NCBI GenBank assembly: GCA_002716125.1
Contig: PAZH01000067.1
Coordinates: forward strand, 1 to 64,000
Length of the DNA: 64,000 nucleotides
Reading direction: 5' to 3'
Source of the DNA: Rhodospirillaceae bacterium
Lineage (GTDB): Bacteria; Pseudomonadota; Alphaproteobacteria; UBA8366
A model generated the notes under the pieces. The model saw nothing but the letters and a program-made list of their open reading frames with translations, was not told where the DNA came from and did no database searches. Position numbers and translations under genes: made by a program. This document shows positions 26,554 to 34,586 of this stretch, in pieces; position 1 is the stretch's first letter, and the number at the start of each line of letters is the position of its first letter.

Positions 26554-29526
26554 ATGGGCGCTCAAAGACACTCGATCATCGGCACCGGCATCACCAAAGG
26601 CGATCCAGCCCTCGCAACACGGCTCAAACGTGAAATCGAAGGCGAAGCCCTCTTCGACTCGTTCAGTCGCGGGCGGTACTCGACGGATGCATCCCACTAC
26701 CAGATCGAGCCGATTGGCGTCGTCGTCGCGAAAACCGAACAAGATGTGCGCACCGCGATGGAGATCGCCGCCGAAGAAGGCATTCCGCTTTTGCCGAGAG
26801 GCGGCGGCACATCGCAGTGCGGTCAAACCGTCGGCGAAGCGTTGGTCGTCGACGTCAGCAAGCATCTTAATCGCGTTATCGATTTTGACGCCGACGCGGG
26901 TACGGCGACAGTGGAGCCCGGTATCGCCCTCGATCAGTTGAACGGATTCCTAAACCCGCACGGCTATATGTTTACTGTCGACGTCTCCACTTCGAGCCGT
27001 GCGACCATCGGCGGCATGACCGGCAACAACAGCTGCGGTGCGCGCTCGATCCGCTACGGGACGATGCGCGACAACGTGCGCGCCATCGATGCGATTATGA
27101 CCGACGGTTCGGAATTCCGCTTTGGCGAGTTGCCGAACGACCTCGGCGACAACAGTCTCCCGTCCGGCTACCGCGATCTCGCGCAAACGCTGCTGACGCT
27201 CGGCGAACGCGAGGCCGAAGAGATCTTCAAACGGTTCCCGCGCCTCATGCGGCGCGTGGGCGGTTACAACATAGACGCGCTCGTTCCAGGTGCCTCCAAT
27301 CATCCGGGTGGCGGCCGTCCGAATCTGGCGCATTTGCTTGTTGGCTCCGAAGGCACCCTCGCCTTCTCGACACGCGTCCATCTTGGTCTCCATCGCGTCC
27401 CCAAGCACAAAGTCCTCGGTATCTGTCATTTCCCGACCTTCTACAGCGCAATGGAATCGACGCAACACATCGTGAAGCTCGGTCCCGCCGCCGTCGAATT
27501 GGTCGATCGCAACATGATGGACCTTGCGCGCGACATACCGATGTTCCGCCCGACCATCGAAAAATTCGTGCAGGGTGAGCCGGATTCGCTTCTGCTTGTC
27601 GAATTCGCCGGCGACGAACTCGAGCCGCAGCTGGCGAAACTCAAGGAACTCGGCGCGCTGATGAGCGATCTCGGTTATCCGAATGCCGTCGTCGAAGCGA
27701 CGACAGGAGCGGATCAATCGGAGTTTTGGAATGTCCGGAAATCCGGCCTCAACATCATGATGTCGATGAAAGGCGACGGAAAACCCATCTCCTTCATTGA
27801 GGATTGCGCCGTACCGCTCGAAGATCTGGCGGAATACACGGACCGTCTCACCAATGTCTTCACCAAATACGGAACGAAAGGAACCTGGTACGCCCACGCC
27901 TCGGTCGGCTGTCTCCATGTGCGGCCCATTGTCAATCTCAAGGTAGAAGACGGTGCCAAGACAATGCGTGCCATCGCCGAAGAAGCCTTCGAGATGGTCC
28001 GGGAGTACAAAGGTTCACATTCGGGCGAGCATGGTGACGGCATCGTCCGCTCGGAATTCCATCGCCCCATGTTCGGCGACCGCATGGTGGCAAATTTCGA
28101 AGAAGTGAAAGATATCTTCGATCCGGACGGAATTTTAAATCCCGGCAAAATCGTCCATCCGCCGAAATTTGATGACCGTTCGTTGTTGCGCTTTAAACCC
28201 GACTACGCACCGATGAAACTCGACACCGCCCTCGATTGGTCGGAATGGGGCGGGCTCAGCGGCGCTGTCGAGATGTGCAACAACAATGGTGCGTGCCGGA
28301 AGTTTGATGCCGGCGTGATGTGCCCCTCCTTCCGCGCAACGCAAGACGAGCAACACCTTGTGCGCGGCCGCGCGAACACGCTCCGCCTCGCCCTGTCCGG
28401 ACAACTCGGAGAAGACGCCTTCACATCTGACGAGATGCGCGAAACCATGGCTCTTTGCGTGGGCTGTAAAGGTTGCAAACGGGAATGCCCGACCGGCGTC
28501 GACATGGCGCGAATGAAAACGGAGTTCCTTTATCACTATACGCGCCGTCACGGATTGAAATTGCGAGACCGGCTGATTGCCTATCTGCCGCGCTATGCCG
28601 CAACGGCTCGAGGCTTCGCACTCCTTCTCAATCTGCGGGATACTATTCCGGGTGTCGCCAAACTTTCGGAATGGATCACCGGCCTCAGCGCGAGCCGGAA
28701 ACTGCCAAAATGGCGCCGCGATGCCTTCGATAAGCATGGCGAAGCGTTCGGTCCTCGCGACGGACATCCGGTGGTTCTCCTCGCGGACACGTTCAATACG
28801 AACTTCGAGCCAGAGAACTTGAACGCCGCCATCAGCGTCCTCACCCACGCTGGATACCGCGTCAACGTGGCGGGCGCACCGGCGGGCGAACGGCCGCTCT
28901 GTTGCGGGCGCACCTTCCTCGCGGCCGGCCTGGTCGATGAAGCACGCGCCGAAGCCACGCGGACGCGTGACGCCTTGGCACCGCATATCGAAGCCGGCAC
29001 ACCAATCGTTGGGTTGGAGCCATCATGCCTTCTAACCTTACGCGACGAATTTACCGCAATGTTGCCGGGCGCCGAGACCGAAGCGCTTGCAGAAAAAGCC
29101 ATGCTGTTCGAAGAGTTCATCGCGACGGAAATGGAGGCAGGCCGTTTCGAACTCGACTTCACAGAGATCGACCGAAAACGCGCTTTGCTCCACGGTCATT
29201 GTCATCAGAAAGCTTTTGCCGTCATGGGCAGTGTCGAGAAGGTCCTCCGACAGGTCCCGGGCCTCGAAGTCGATACCGTCACATCAAGCTGCTGCGGTAT
29301 GGCGGGCGCCTTCGGTTATCAGGCCGAAACCTATGACGTCTCGATGAAAATGGCGGAGGCGTCCCTACTCCCTGCCGTTCGAGAAGCGGATTCTGAGACA
29401 ATTGTCGTCGCGGATGGCACAAGTTGCCGTCATCAAATTCAAGACGGCACAGCAAGGAACGCCATTCATGTCGCCCGAGTTCTAGAGGCGGCGCTTCCCA
29501 CTATGCGCCGGAGGGCATCGTCATGA
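26554..29526 (+). CDS. FAD-linked oxidase / Fe-S (CCG-domain) fusion 2-hydroxyacid dehydrogenase
   Basis: A 990-residue protein resembling YdiJ and other fused D-lactate/D-2-hydroxyglutarate/glycolate dehydrogenases. Order: FAD-binding PCMH domain (~45-280; LLPRGGGTSQCGQTVG, TIGGMTGNNSCGARSIRYG), FAD-oxidase C-terminal domain (~285-550; SGEHGDGIVRSEF), a ferredoxin-like region with CVGCKGCKRECPTGVD (~641-656) plus upstream Cys in NNNGACRKFDAGVMCPSF, then CCG domains (~725-960; ERPLCCGRTF, EPSCLL, GHCHQKAF, SSCCGMAGAFG). Electrons from the hydroxyacid pass through Fe-S clusters, probably to a membrane quinone pool. GAAAGGA precedes the ATG. The GntR gene overlaps its stop. Confidence 0.92.
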   Translation: MGAQRHSIIGTGITKGDPALATRLKREIEGEALFDSFSRGRYSTDASHYQIEPIGVVVAKTEQDVRTAMEIAAEEGIPLLPRGGGTSQCGQTVGEALVVDVSKHLNRVIDFDADAGTATVEPGIALDQLNGFLNPHGYMFTVDVSTSSRATIGGMTGNNSCGARSIRYGTMRDNVRAIDAIMTDGSEFRFGELPNDLGDNSLPSGYRDLAQTLLTLGEREAEEIFKRFPRLMRRVGGYNIDALVPGASNHPGGGRPNLAHLLVGSEGTLAFSTRVHLGLHRVPKHKVLGICHFPTFYSAMESTQHIVKLGPAAVELVDRNMMDLARDIPMFRPTIEKFVQGEPDSLLLVEFAGDELEPQLAKLKELGALMSDLGYPNAVVEATTGADQSEFWNVRKSGLNIMMSMKGDGKPISFIEDCAVPLEDLAEYTDRLTNVFTKYGTKGTWYAHASVGCLHVRPIVNLKVEDGAKTMRAIAEEAFEMVREYKGSHSGEHGDGIVRSEFHRPMFGDRMVANFEEVKDIFDPDGILNPGKIVHPPKFDDRSLLRFKPDYAPMKLDTALDWSEWGGLSGAVEMCNNNGACRKFDAGVMCPSFRATQDEQHLVRGRANTLRLALSGQLGEDAFTSDEMRETMALCVGCKGCKRECPTGVDMARMKTEFLYHYTRRHGLKLRDRLIAYLPRYAATARGFALLLNLRDTIPGVAKLSEWITGLSASRKLPKWRRDAFDKHGEAFGPRDGHPVVLLADTFNTNFEPENLNAAISVLTHAGYRVNVAGAPAGERPLCCGRTFLAAGLVDEARAEATRTRDALAPHIEAGTPIVGLEPSCLLTLRDEFTAMLPGAETEALAEKAMLFEEFIATEMEAGRFELDFTEIDRKRALLHGHCHQKAFAVMGSVEKVLRQVPGLEVDTVTSSCCGMAGAFGYQAETYDVSMKMAEASLLPAVREADSETIVVADGTSCRHQIQDGTARNAIHVARVLEAALPTMRRRASS

Positions 29527-30230
29527 GCGATACGGTACTCCCTTTCGCACAACCGGATTCAGAATCCAGATCGTCCGACGGCTCAACGCTGCACGGCGAT
29601 CTCGTGGCGAACATCCGGGAACTCATCGTCGAAGGCGACTTGGAGCCCGGCGCGAAAGTCCCAGAGCGTATTCTTAGCGAGAGATACGGCGTCTCGCGCA
29701 CACCGCTTCGCGAAGCCTTAAAGACGCTGGCGTCCGAGGGCTTGCTGGAATTGCTGCCGCATCGGGGCGCTCGGGTCGCCCGGCTTACGGCAGAGGACGT
29801 CGACCAAATGTTCCCAATCATGGGGGCGTTGGAAGCACTGTCCGGCGAGCTCGCCTGCCAAAACTTGACGGAAGAACAGTTCGCCGAAATTCAGGCGCTG
29901 CATTATCAGATGGTCCTTCACTACACGCGGCGCGAATTGAAACCGTATTTTCAGGTAAACCAGGAGATCCACGAGAAAATACTGGCTGCCTCCGCCAACC
30001 CGTTGCTTCTGCAGATGTACCAGACCCTATCGGGCCGCATTCGCCGCGCACGCTACGTCGCGAACATGTCGAGCGAGCGCTGGTCGCAGGCCGTCAAAGA
30101 GCATGAAGAAATGTTGAATGCGCTTGCCGCACGCGACGGCACGGCCTTGGCGGACGTCTTAAAGCGCCACCTCAGCAACAAATGCGAGACGGTGAAATCA
30201 CATCTTGAAAGTGAAAATGCCGAAAGCTAG
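29523..30230 (+). CDS. GntR family transcriptional regulator (FCD domain)
   Basis: A 235-residue FadR-subfamily repressor. The N-terminal winged helix shows the GntR signature ...RELIVEGDLEPGAKVPER and YGVSRTPLREALKTLASEG (~55-73), and the all-helical FCD effector domain spans ~95-225 with metal/carboxylate-binding residues of the type seen in NQEIHEKILAAS. Its ATG overlaps the dehydrogenase TGA (ATGA), so it is translationally coupled and co-regulated. The likely effector is the hydroxyacid substrate or its oxoacid product, and the likely operator is TTGTATACAA upstream of the dehydrogenase gene; both are inference. Confidence 0.92.
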   Translation: MSDTVLPFAQPDSESRSSDGSTLHGDLVANIRELIVEGDLEPGAKVPERILSERYGVSRTPLREALKTLASEGLLELLPHRGARVARLTAEDVDQMFPIMGALEALSGELACQNLTEEQFAEIQALHYQMVLHYTRRELKPYFQVNQEIHEKILAASANPLLLQMYQTLSGRIRRARYVANMSSERWSQAVKEHEEMLNALAARDGTALADVLKRHLSNKCETVKSHLESENAES

Positions 30231-30236
30231 GTCGAA

Positions 30237-30674
30237 CTAGGCTTTCACGCGGTTCCGATAGGTGACGTTCACGCGCGCGGAGTTCATCAGATAGAGCAGA
30301 ATCCCCAGCGTAACGACGCTCACCAAGACGGACATCGGTATGGCTCTCGGCGTGATCATGCCGAATGTAAACCAAATCGCCCAATTCACCGAAAACAGCG
30401 ACAGAGCCACGCTTGGCATCGTCGGGTGCAGTTTTGGCGCGAGATAGAGGAACGGCAACGCCAGGATGAACTGAATAAAACAGGTAAAATCAGCCATCGT
30501 GAGGTTTTCGTACCCATAGGAAAGCGTCAGCTTATAGCCCGTATCCAAGAATACGATATAGAGGCTGTGAAGGCTCCAGAGGATAACAATCGCATAGACG
30601 ACATATAGGCCGCCGCCGAATCCATATGCAGGATGCTTTTCAGCTTCTTCGGCTGAGATTTCCTTCCAATCCAT
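30237..30674 (-). CDS. four-helix integral membrane protein, unknown function
   Basis: A 145-residue inner-membrane protein with four hydrophobic helices at about residues 20-42, 62-80, 87-106 and 110-130, short loops, and a charged N-terminus (MDWKEISAEEAEKHP). The layout recalls DUF2569-type proteins but I do not see that family's motifs clearly. The stop lies 6 bases from the convergent GntR gene's end. A hairpin-forming repeat lies some 45 bases upstream of its start, so it is probably not co-transcribed with the GMC oxidoreductase gene. No function assigned. Confidence 0.7.
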   Translation of the reverse strand: MDWKEISAEEAEKHPAYGFGGGLYVVYAIVILWSLHSLYIVFLDTGYKLTLSYGYENLTMADFTCFIQFILALPFLYLAPKLHPTMPSVALSLFSVNWAIWFTFGMITPRAIPMSVLVSVVTLGILLYLMNSARVNVTYRNRVKA

Positions 30675-30719
30675 TAAGACCTTCCCCCAGGTATGACTTC
30701 AATCGCCTCTGAATTACAA

Positions 30720-30743
30720 ATTTGCGGCACTGACACCGCAAAT
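30720..30743. repeat. 8-bp-arm inverted repeat between two minus-strand genes
   Basis: ATTTGCGG, an 8-base loop, then the exact complement CCGCAAAT. It lies about 90 bases beyond the GMC oxidoreductase stop and 45 bases before the start of the four-helix membrane protein. In the minus direction the stem is followed by TTGTAATT, a weak T-run, so it may be a terminator for the GMC gene or an operator for the next gene. Confidence 0.4.
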
Positions 30744-30832
30744 CAAGCGCCCTAAAGGTTTTTTCCAACGGGCGGGCGGATGATGACAGGGCATATCGCC
30801 ATTTTCAACGATCAAATTGCCGTAATCGATAC

Positions 30833-32428
30833 TTACCGAGCATCCTCTTTCATCATATCCGCCGCTTTCTCGGCGATCATAATAACAGGTGCATTGGTGT
30901 TCCCGGAGACAAGCCGCGGCATAATCGACGCATCCACCACGCGCAGCCCGCCGATACCGCTGACACGCAGGCGATCGTCAACCACGGCCATCGGATCGTT
31001 GCCCATCTTGCAGGTCCCAACCGGATGGAACACCGTCCCGCCGACACGACGTGCATGGTCCAACAATTCGTCGTCGGTCTTACAATCAGGTCCCGGTACA
31101 ATCTCAACATCGCGGTAGGGATCGAGGGCGGGACTATCCAGGATCGTCCGCGCGATCTTCAATCCCGCGACATGCGTTTCGCGATCCAACTCTTCTTTCA
31201 GAAAATTCGGCTTGATCCGCGGCGCATCGCGATGATGGTCGGATGTGATGTGAACGGTCCCCCGGCTTTCCGGGCGTAACTGACAGGGCCCCAGCGACAT
31301 TCCCGGGAAGTCATGGAGAATGCGTTTGTGCGGGTCGGAGAAACTCGCATGCGCACAGTGATACTGTACGTCTGGCGTCTCCAATTCCGGCCGGGTCTTA
31401 ACGAATCCATGGGCGATACCAGCCGGCATGGTTAGCGCGCCTTTGCCCTGGAACAGCAATTTCATTCCTTCGACAAGGAGCGGGATACCTCGCGTTCGTT
31501 CGTTGAGCGTGACGGGCTGTTTTACCTTCCATGCCATCCGGCTGATGTAATGATCCTGGTGATTTTCGCCGACGCCGGGCAATTCATGCGTCACTTCAAT
31601 CCCGTGTTCACGCAACAATTCCGGCTGCCCAATGCCGGAGAGTTCTAAAATTTGCGGCGATTGAATGGCGCCTGCACACAAGACGACTTCTTTACGGGCC
31701 CGGGCTTCGCGCGGGAAACCGTGGACATCGTACTCGATCCCGACGGCTTTCTTGCCTTCCAGAATGACCTTGCGGGCGAACGCATCGGTTTCGACCTTCA
31801 AGTTGTCGCGCCCGCGAACGGGGTCCAAGAACGCCCGGCTCACGCTATAGCGCCGCCCCCCTTTTTGGGTCACTTGATAGTAACCAAAACCTTCCTGACT
31901 GGCGCCGTTGTAGTCATTATTTTTCGGATACCCCTGCTCTTCCGCCGCGTCGATAAATGCATCGAGGATCGGATAGGTCTCGCTCATATCTTCGACCTGA
32001 AGCGGCCCGCCGACACCATGGTACTCGGTACCCATGCTGGTGTTGTTCTCGGATTTCTTGAAGTAAGGCAGCACATCCTCGAACGACCAACCGCGGTTGC
32101 CGAGTTGCGCCCAGTCGTCATAGTCTCGCGCCTGGCCCCGAACATAGAGCATCCCGTTGATCGAGCTGGATCCGCCAATCACTTTACCCCGGGGCACGGG
32201 AATTTCCCGGTTGTAGGTATATTCCTCGGGTTCGGTCTTGAATAACCAGTTTACGCCAGGATCGGACATCGTCTTGATGTAGCCGACCGGAATGTGAATC
32301 CAGATATTGTCGTCTTTACCGCCTGCCTCCAACAATAAGACGCTGGTATTCGGATCTTCCGAAAGGCGGTTCGCCATAACGCACCCAGCCGACCCGGCTC
32401 CCACCACGATATAATCGTATTCTGCCAT
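30833..32428 (-). CDS. GMC family oxidoreductase (choline dehydrogenase-like)
   Basis: A 531-residue FAD-dependent glucose-methanol-choline oxidoreductase. The dinucleotide-binding motif is YIVVGAGSAGCVMANRLSED at residues 6-25, GMC signature 1 is RGKVIGGSSSINGMLYVRG (~79-97), signature 2 lies in GAIQSPQILELSGIG (~253-267), and the C-terminal active-site His is in GGTVFHPVGTCKMG with the Asn in VSGNTNAPV. It oxidises an alcohol to an aldehyde or acid, passing electrons to a quinone or O2. The exact alcohol is unknown. The length is usual. It lies about 80 bases from the Lrp-type regulator gene, in the same direction. Confidence 0.92.
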   Translation of the reverse strand: MAEYDYIVVGAGSAGCVMANRLSEDPNTSVLLLEAGGKDDNIWIHIPVGYIKTMSDPGVNWLFKTEPEEYTYNREIPVPRGKVIGGSSSINGMLYVRGQARDYDDWAQLGNRGWSFEDVLPYFKKSENNTSMGTEYHGVGGPLQVEDMSETYPILDAFIDAAEEQGYPKNNDYNGASQEGFGYYQVTQKGGRRYSVSRAFLDPVRGRDNLKVETDAFARKVILEGKKAVGIEYDVHGFPREARARKEVVLCAGAIQSPQILELSGIGQPELLREHGIEVTHELPGVGENHQDHYISRMAWKVKQPVTLNERTRGIPLLVEGMKLLFQGKGALTMPAGIAHGFVKTRPELETPDVQYHCAHASFSDPHKRILHDFPGMSLGPCQLRPESRGTVHITSDHHRDAPRIKPNFLKEELDRETHVAGLKIARTILDSPALDPYRDVEIVPGPDCKTDDELLDHARRVGGTVFHPVGTCKMGNDPMAVVDDRLRVSGIGGLRVVDASIMPRLVSGNTNAPVIMIAEKAADMMKEDAR

Positions 32429-32508
32429 TATCCTGCCGCCTCACCCCGGTTAAAATTCGCTTTATCAATTACCGCCTGCCCCAATGCGGTCAAGGGTTTC
32501 CGACGCCT

Positions 32509-32970
32509 TTATTCCGCATAATCCAACGGTAGTTCAGTGGTGTATTTGATCCGTTCCATCGCGAAGCTCGAACTTACATCCGAGAGGCCGCCGACGGCGA
32601 TCAATCGCTTATAAACCTCGTCATAAGCGGCAATGTCCGGGACCACGACCCGTAACATATAGTCGACATCGCCGCTCATCCGATAGAACTCGACCACTTC
32701 GTCAATTGAATCGACATGACCGGCAAACGTCTCGAGCCATTCCTGCGAATGTTCGCTCGTTTTCAACGCAACGAACACCGTCACCCCCACATTCAGCTTG
32801 GCCGGGTCGAGCAGAGCGACGCGGCCATCGATGACGCCCGCTTTTTCCAAATTCTGTATACGCCGCCAGCACGGAGTGGAAGAAAGGCCGACCCGCTCGG
32901 CGATCTCCGCCAGCGGCAAACTAGCATCCTTCTGGAGGCAGGCTAAAATTCTCTTATCGAAATCATCCAT
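32509..32970 (-). CDS. Lrp/AsnC family transcriptional regulator
   Basis: A 153-residue feast/famine regulator. The ATG at 32970 begins MDDFDKRILACLQKDASLPL, the typical start of the AsnC winged helix (recognition helix LSSTPCWRRIQNLEKAGVI), followed by the RAM ligand-binding domain (~65-150; MSGDVDYMLRVVVPDIAAYD). The frame runs 25 codons further but into an AT-rich non-coding-like sequence, so the shorter start is preferred. It sits upstream of the GMC oxidoreductase in the same direction and diverges from DUF6356; an AT-rich 140-base promoter region lies between. An amino acid effector is expected. Confidence 0.93.
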   Translation of the reverse strand: MDDFDKRILACLQKDASLPLAEIAERVGLSSTPCWRRIQNLEKAGVIDGRVALLDPAKLNVGVTVFVALKTSEHSQEWLETFAGHVDSIDEVVEFYRMSGDVDYMLRVVVPDIAAYDEVYKRLIAVGGLSDVSSSFAMERIKYTTELPLDYAE

Positions 32971-33109
32971 GCGATAATTTTCCAATATTTTATAAACATA
33001 AAAAATATATTCTAAAAATATTCGAATTAGTAGAGAAATACGCAAACCAATTCCCGTGTGTTTACGATACAGTTTCTTTACTCAAATCGAAAAAAGCCGG
33101 AGCGAAGCG

Positions 33110-33355
33110 ATGATCACTAAACTCTTCACCGAACACCCCGCCAGCGTGAACGAGACCTATTTCGAACACCTTTGCTCCGCAATGTCTTTCACGGCCACGA
33201 TGTTCGTGGCCACGCTGGCTTGCCTCGTCCACGCCTTTCTCCCATTCCTTTGTGTGACGACAGGCAGCCGGAAAATCACCGAGCTGCACGACCGTATGGT
33301 CTCGAACCGTGTAAAACATCCGGCACCCAGCACCGGAGACGAAGTCCGGGCCTAA
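33110..33355 (+). CDS. DUF6356 family protein
   Basis: An 81-residue protein matching the alphaproteobacterial DUF6356 pattern: FTEHPASVNETYFEHLCSAM, a single hydrophobic helix (FVATLACLVHAFLPFLCV) and the C-terminal TGSRKITELHDRMVSNR. The His/Ser-rich start followed by one membrane-embedded helix indicates an inner-membrane protein of unknown function, often annotated near capsule or redox genes in this class. The ATG at 33110 has GGAG about 8 bases upstream. The frame is open further upstream without family similarity. Confidence 0.82.
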   Translation: MITKLFTEHPASVNETYFEHLCSAMSFTATMFVATLACLVHAFLPFLCVTTGSRKITELHDRMVSNRVKHPAPSTGDEVRA

Positions 33356-33415
33356 CGCCGCCCCGCTGCAACGCGCGTTGCCATCCATAGGGTTATCGCC
33401 ATAGGGTAGCGCCCC

Positions 33416-34507
33416 ATGGCAAAAATCGACCAAATCGACGCACGGCTCTTTCGCATTCCGCTGAAAGAAGTCCTCTCCGACGCCAAACACGGCGACCATA
33501 CGCATTTCGAACTGATTACCGCCACGGTCCGACTGACCGACGGCCGGGACGGCACCGGCTATTCGTACACAGGCGGGCGCGGCGGCTCCTCGATATTGGC
33601 GATGATCCGGGACGACCTGAAACCGTTTCTCGTGGGACATGACGCGGAAGATGTCGAGGCGCTCTATGACGCCATGCAATGGCACGTCCATTACGTCGGC
33701 CGCGGCGGCGTCGCTTCGTTTGCCATCTCGGCGGTCGATACCGCCCTTTGGGATCTGAGAGGTAAAGCCAACAATCGGTCGCTCCGGCAGATGGCGGGCG
33801 GGGCATCCGACGGCACCAAAGCCTATTGTGGCGGGATCGACCTCAATTTCTCCACCGAGAAATTACTCGCGAACGTGCAAAGCTATCTCGATCGCGGCTT
33901 CAACGCCGTCAAGATCAAGGTCGGACGCGAAGACCTTGCCGAAGATGTCGAACGTGTCCGCGCCGTTCGTGAGATGATCGGCGCCGACATTGCCTTCATG
34001 ATCGACGCGAATTACGCCCTCAGCGTGTCGCAATCGATCGAGGCCGCAAATGCGTTCAAACCATATGACATTCTATGGTTCGAAGAGCCGACTATTCCCG
34101 ACGACTATACCGGTTATGCGGAGATTGCCGCTGCAACTGGGATGCCGTTGGCGATGGGTGAGAACCTTCATACCATTCACGAGTTCGAATTCGCCTTCGC
34201 GCAATCCTCGCTTTCGTTTATTCAACCGGATGCCTCGAACTGCGGCGGCGTGACTGGCTGGCTACAGGTCGCTGAACTTTCCCGCCGATACGGCATTCCC
34301 GTATGCAGCCACGGCATGCAGGAGCTGCATGTCAGCCTGATGGCCGGACAAGCAAACGCCGGCTGGCTCGAGGTCCACAGCTTTCCGATCGATGAATATA
34401 CGGCGCGTCCGCTTGTGGTCGAAGACCATCTCGCGATTGCACCGGACGTTCCAGGTACGGGCGTCGTTTTCGATTGGGATCGGCTGGTTCCTCATGAGGT
34501 TACCTAG
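33416..34507 (+). CDS. mandelate racemase/muconate lactonizing family (enolase superfamily) protein
   Basis: A 363-residue enolase-superfamily enzyme. It has the capping domain (~1-125), then a barrel with the Lys pair in AVKIKVGRE (~165), metal ligands Asp in MIDANYALS, Glu in LWFEEPTIP and Glu in MGENLHT, and a barrel-terminal His in CSHGMQELH (~304). KxK plus a late His is the arrangement of racemases and acid-sugar dehydratases of the mandelate racemase subgroup. It precedes the molybdenum hydroxylase subunit gene by 79 bases on the same strand. The substrate is probably a hydroxy or sugar acid, not determinable from sequence. Confidence 0.9.
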   Translation: MAKIDQIDARLFRIPLKEVLSDAKHGDHTHFELITATVRLTDGRDGTGYSYTGGRGGSSILAMIRDDLKPFLVGHDAEDVEALYDAMQWHVHYVGRGGVASFAISAVDTALWDLRGKANNRSLRQMAGGASDGTKAYCGGIDLNFSTEKLLANVQSYLDRGFNAVKIKVGREDLAEDVERVRAVREMIGADIAFMIDANYALSVSQSIEAANAFKPYDILWFEEPTIPDDYTGYAEIAAATGMPLAMGENLHTIHEFEFAFAQSSLSFIQPDASNCGGVTGWLQVAELSRRYGIPVCSHGMQELHVSLMAGQANAGWLEVHSFPIDEYTARPLVVEDHLAIAPDVPGTGVVFDWDRLVPHEVT

Positions 34508-34586
34508 AGGCGTTGGCCGCCCCTTCTGCGTTTGGTAGGATTCCACTCGAAAACAATAGGTTGCCTCATCGCGAAAGAACCAACCG

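Noticed and set aside
26950-27918. 322-codon minus-strand open frame
   Set aside because: Antisense to the FAD/Fe-S dehydrogenase gene, whose motifs are unmistakable; no independent evidence of coding.
32971-33109. AT-rich spacer upstream of the Lrp gene as an Lrp-box array
   Set aside because: The TATTTT/AAAATA runs are suggestive but I found no repeat matching the Lrp consensus symmetry.
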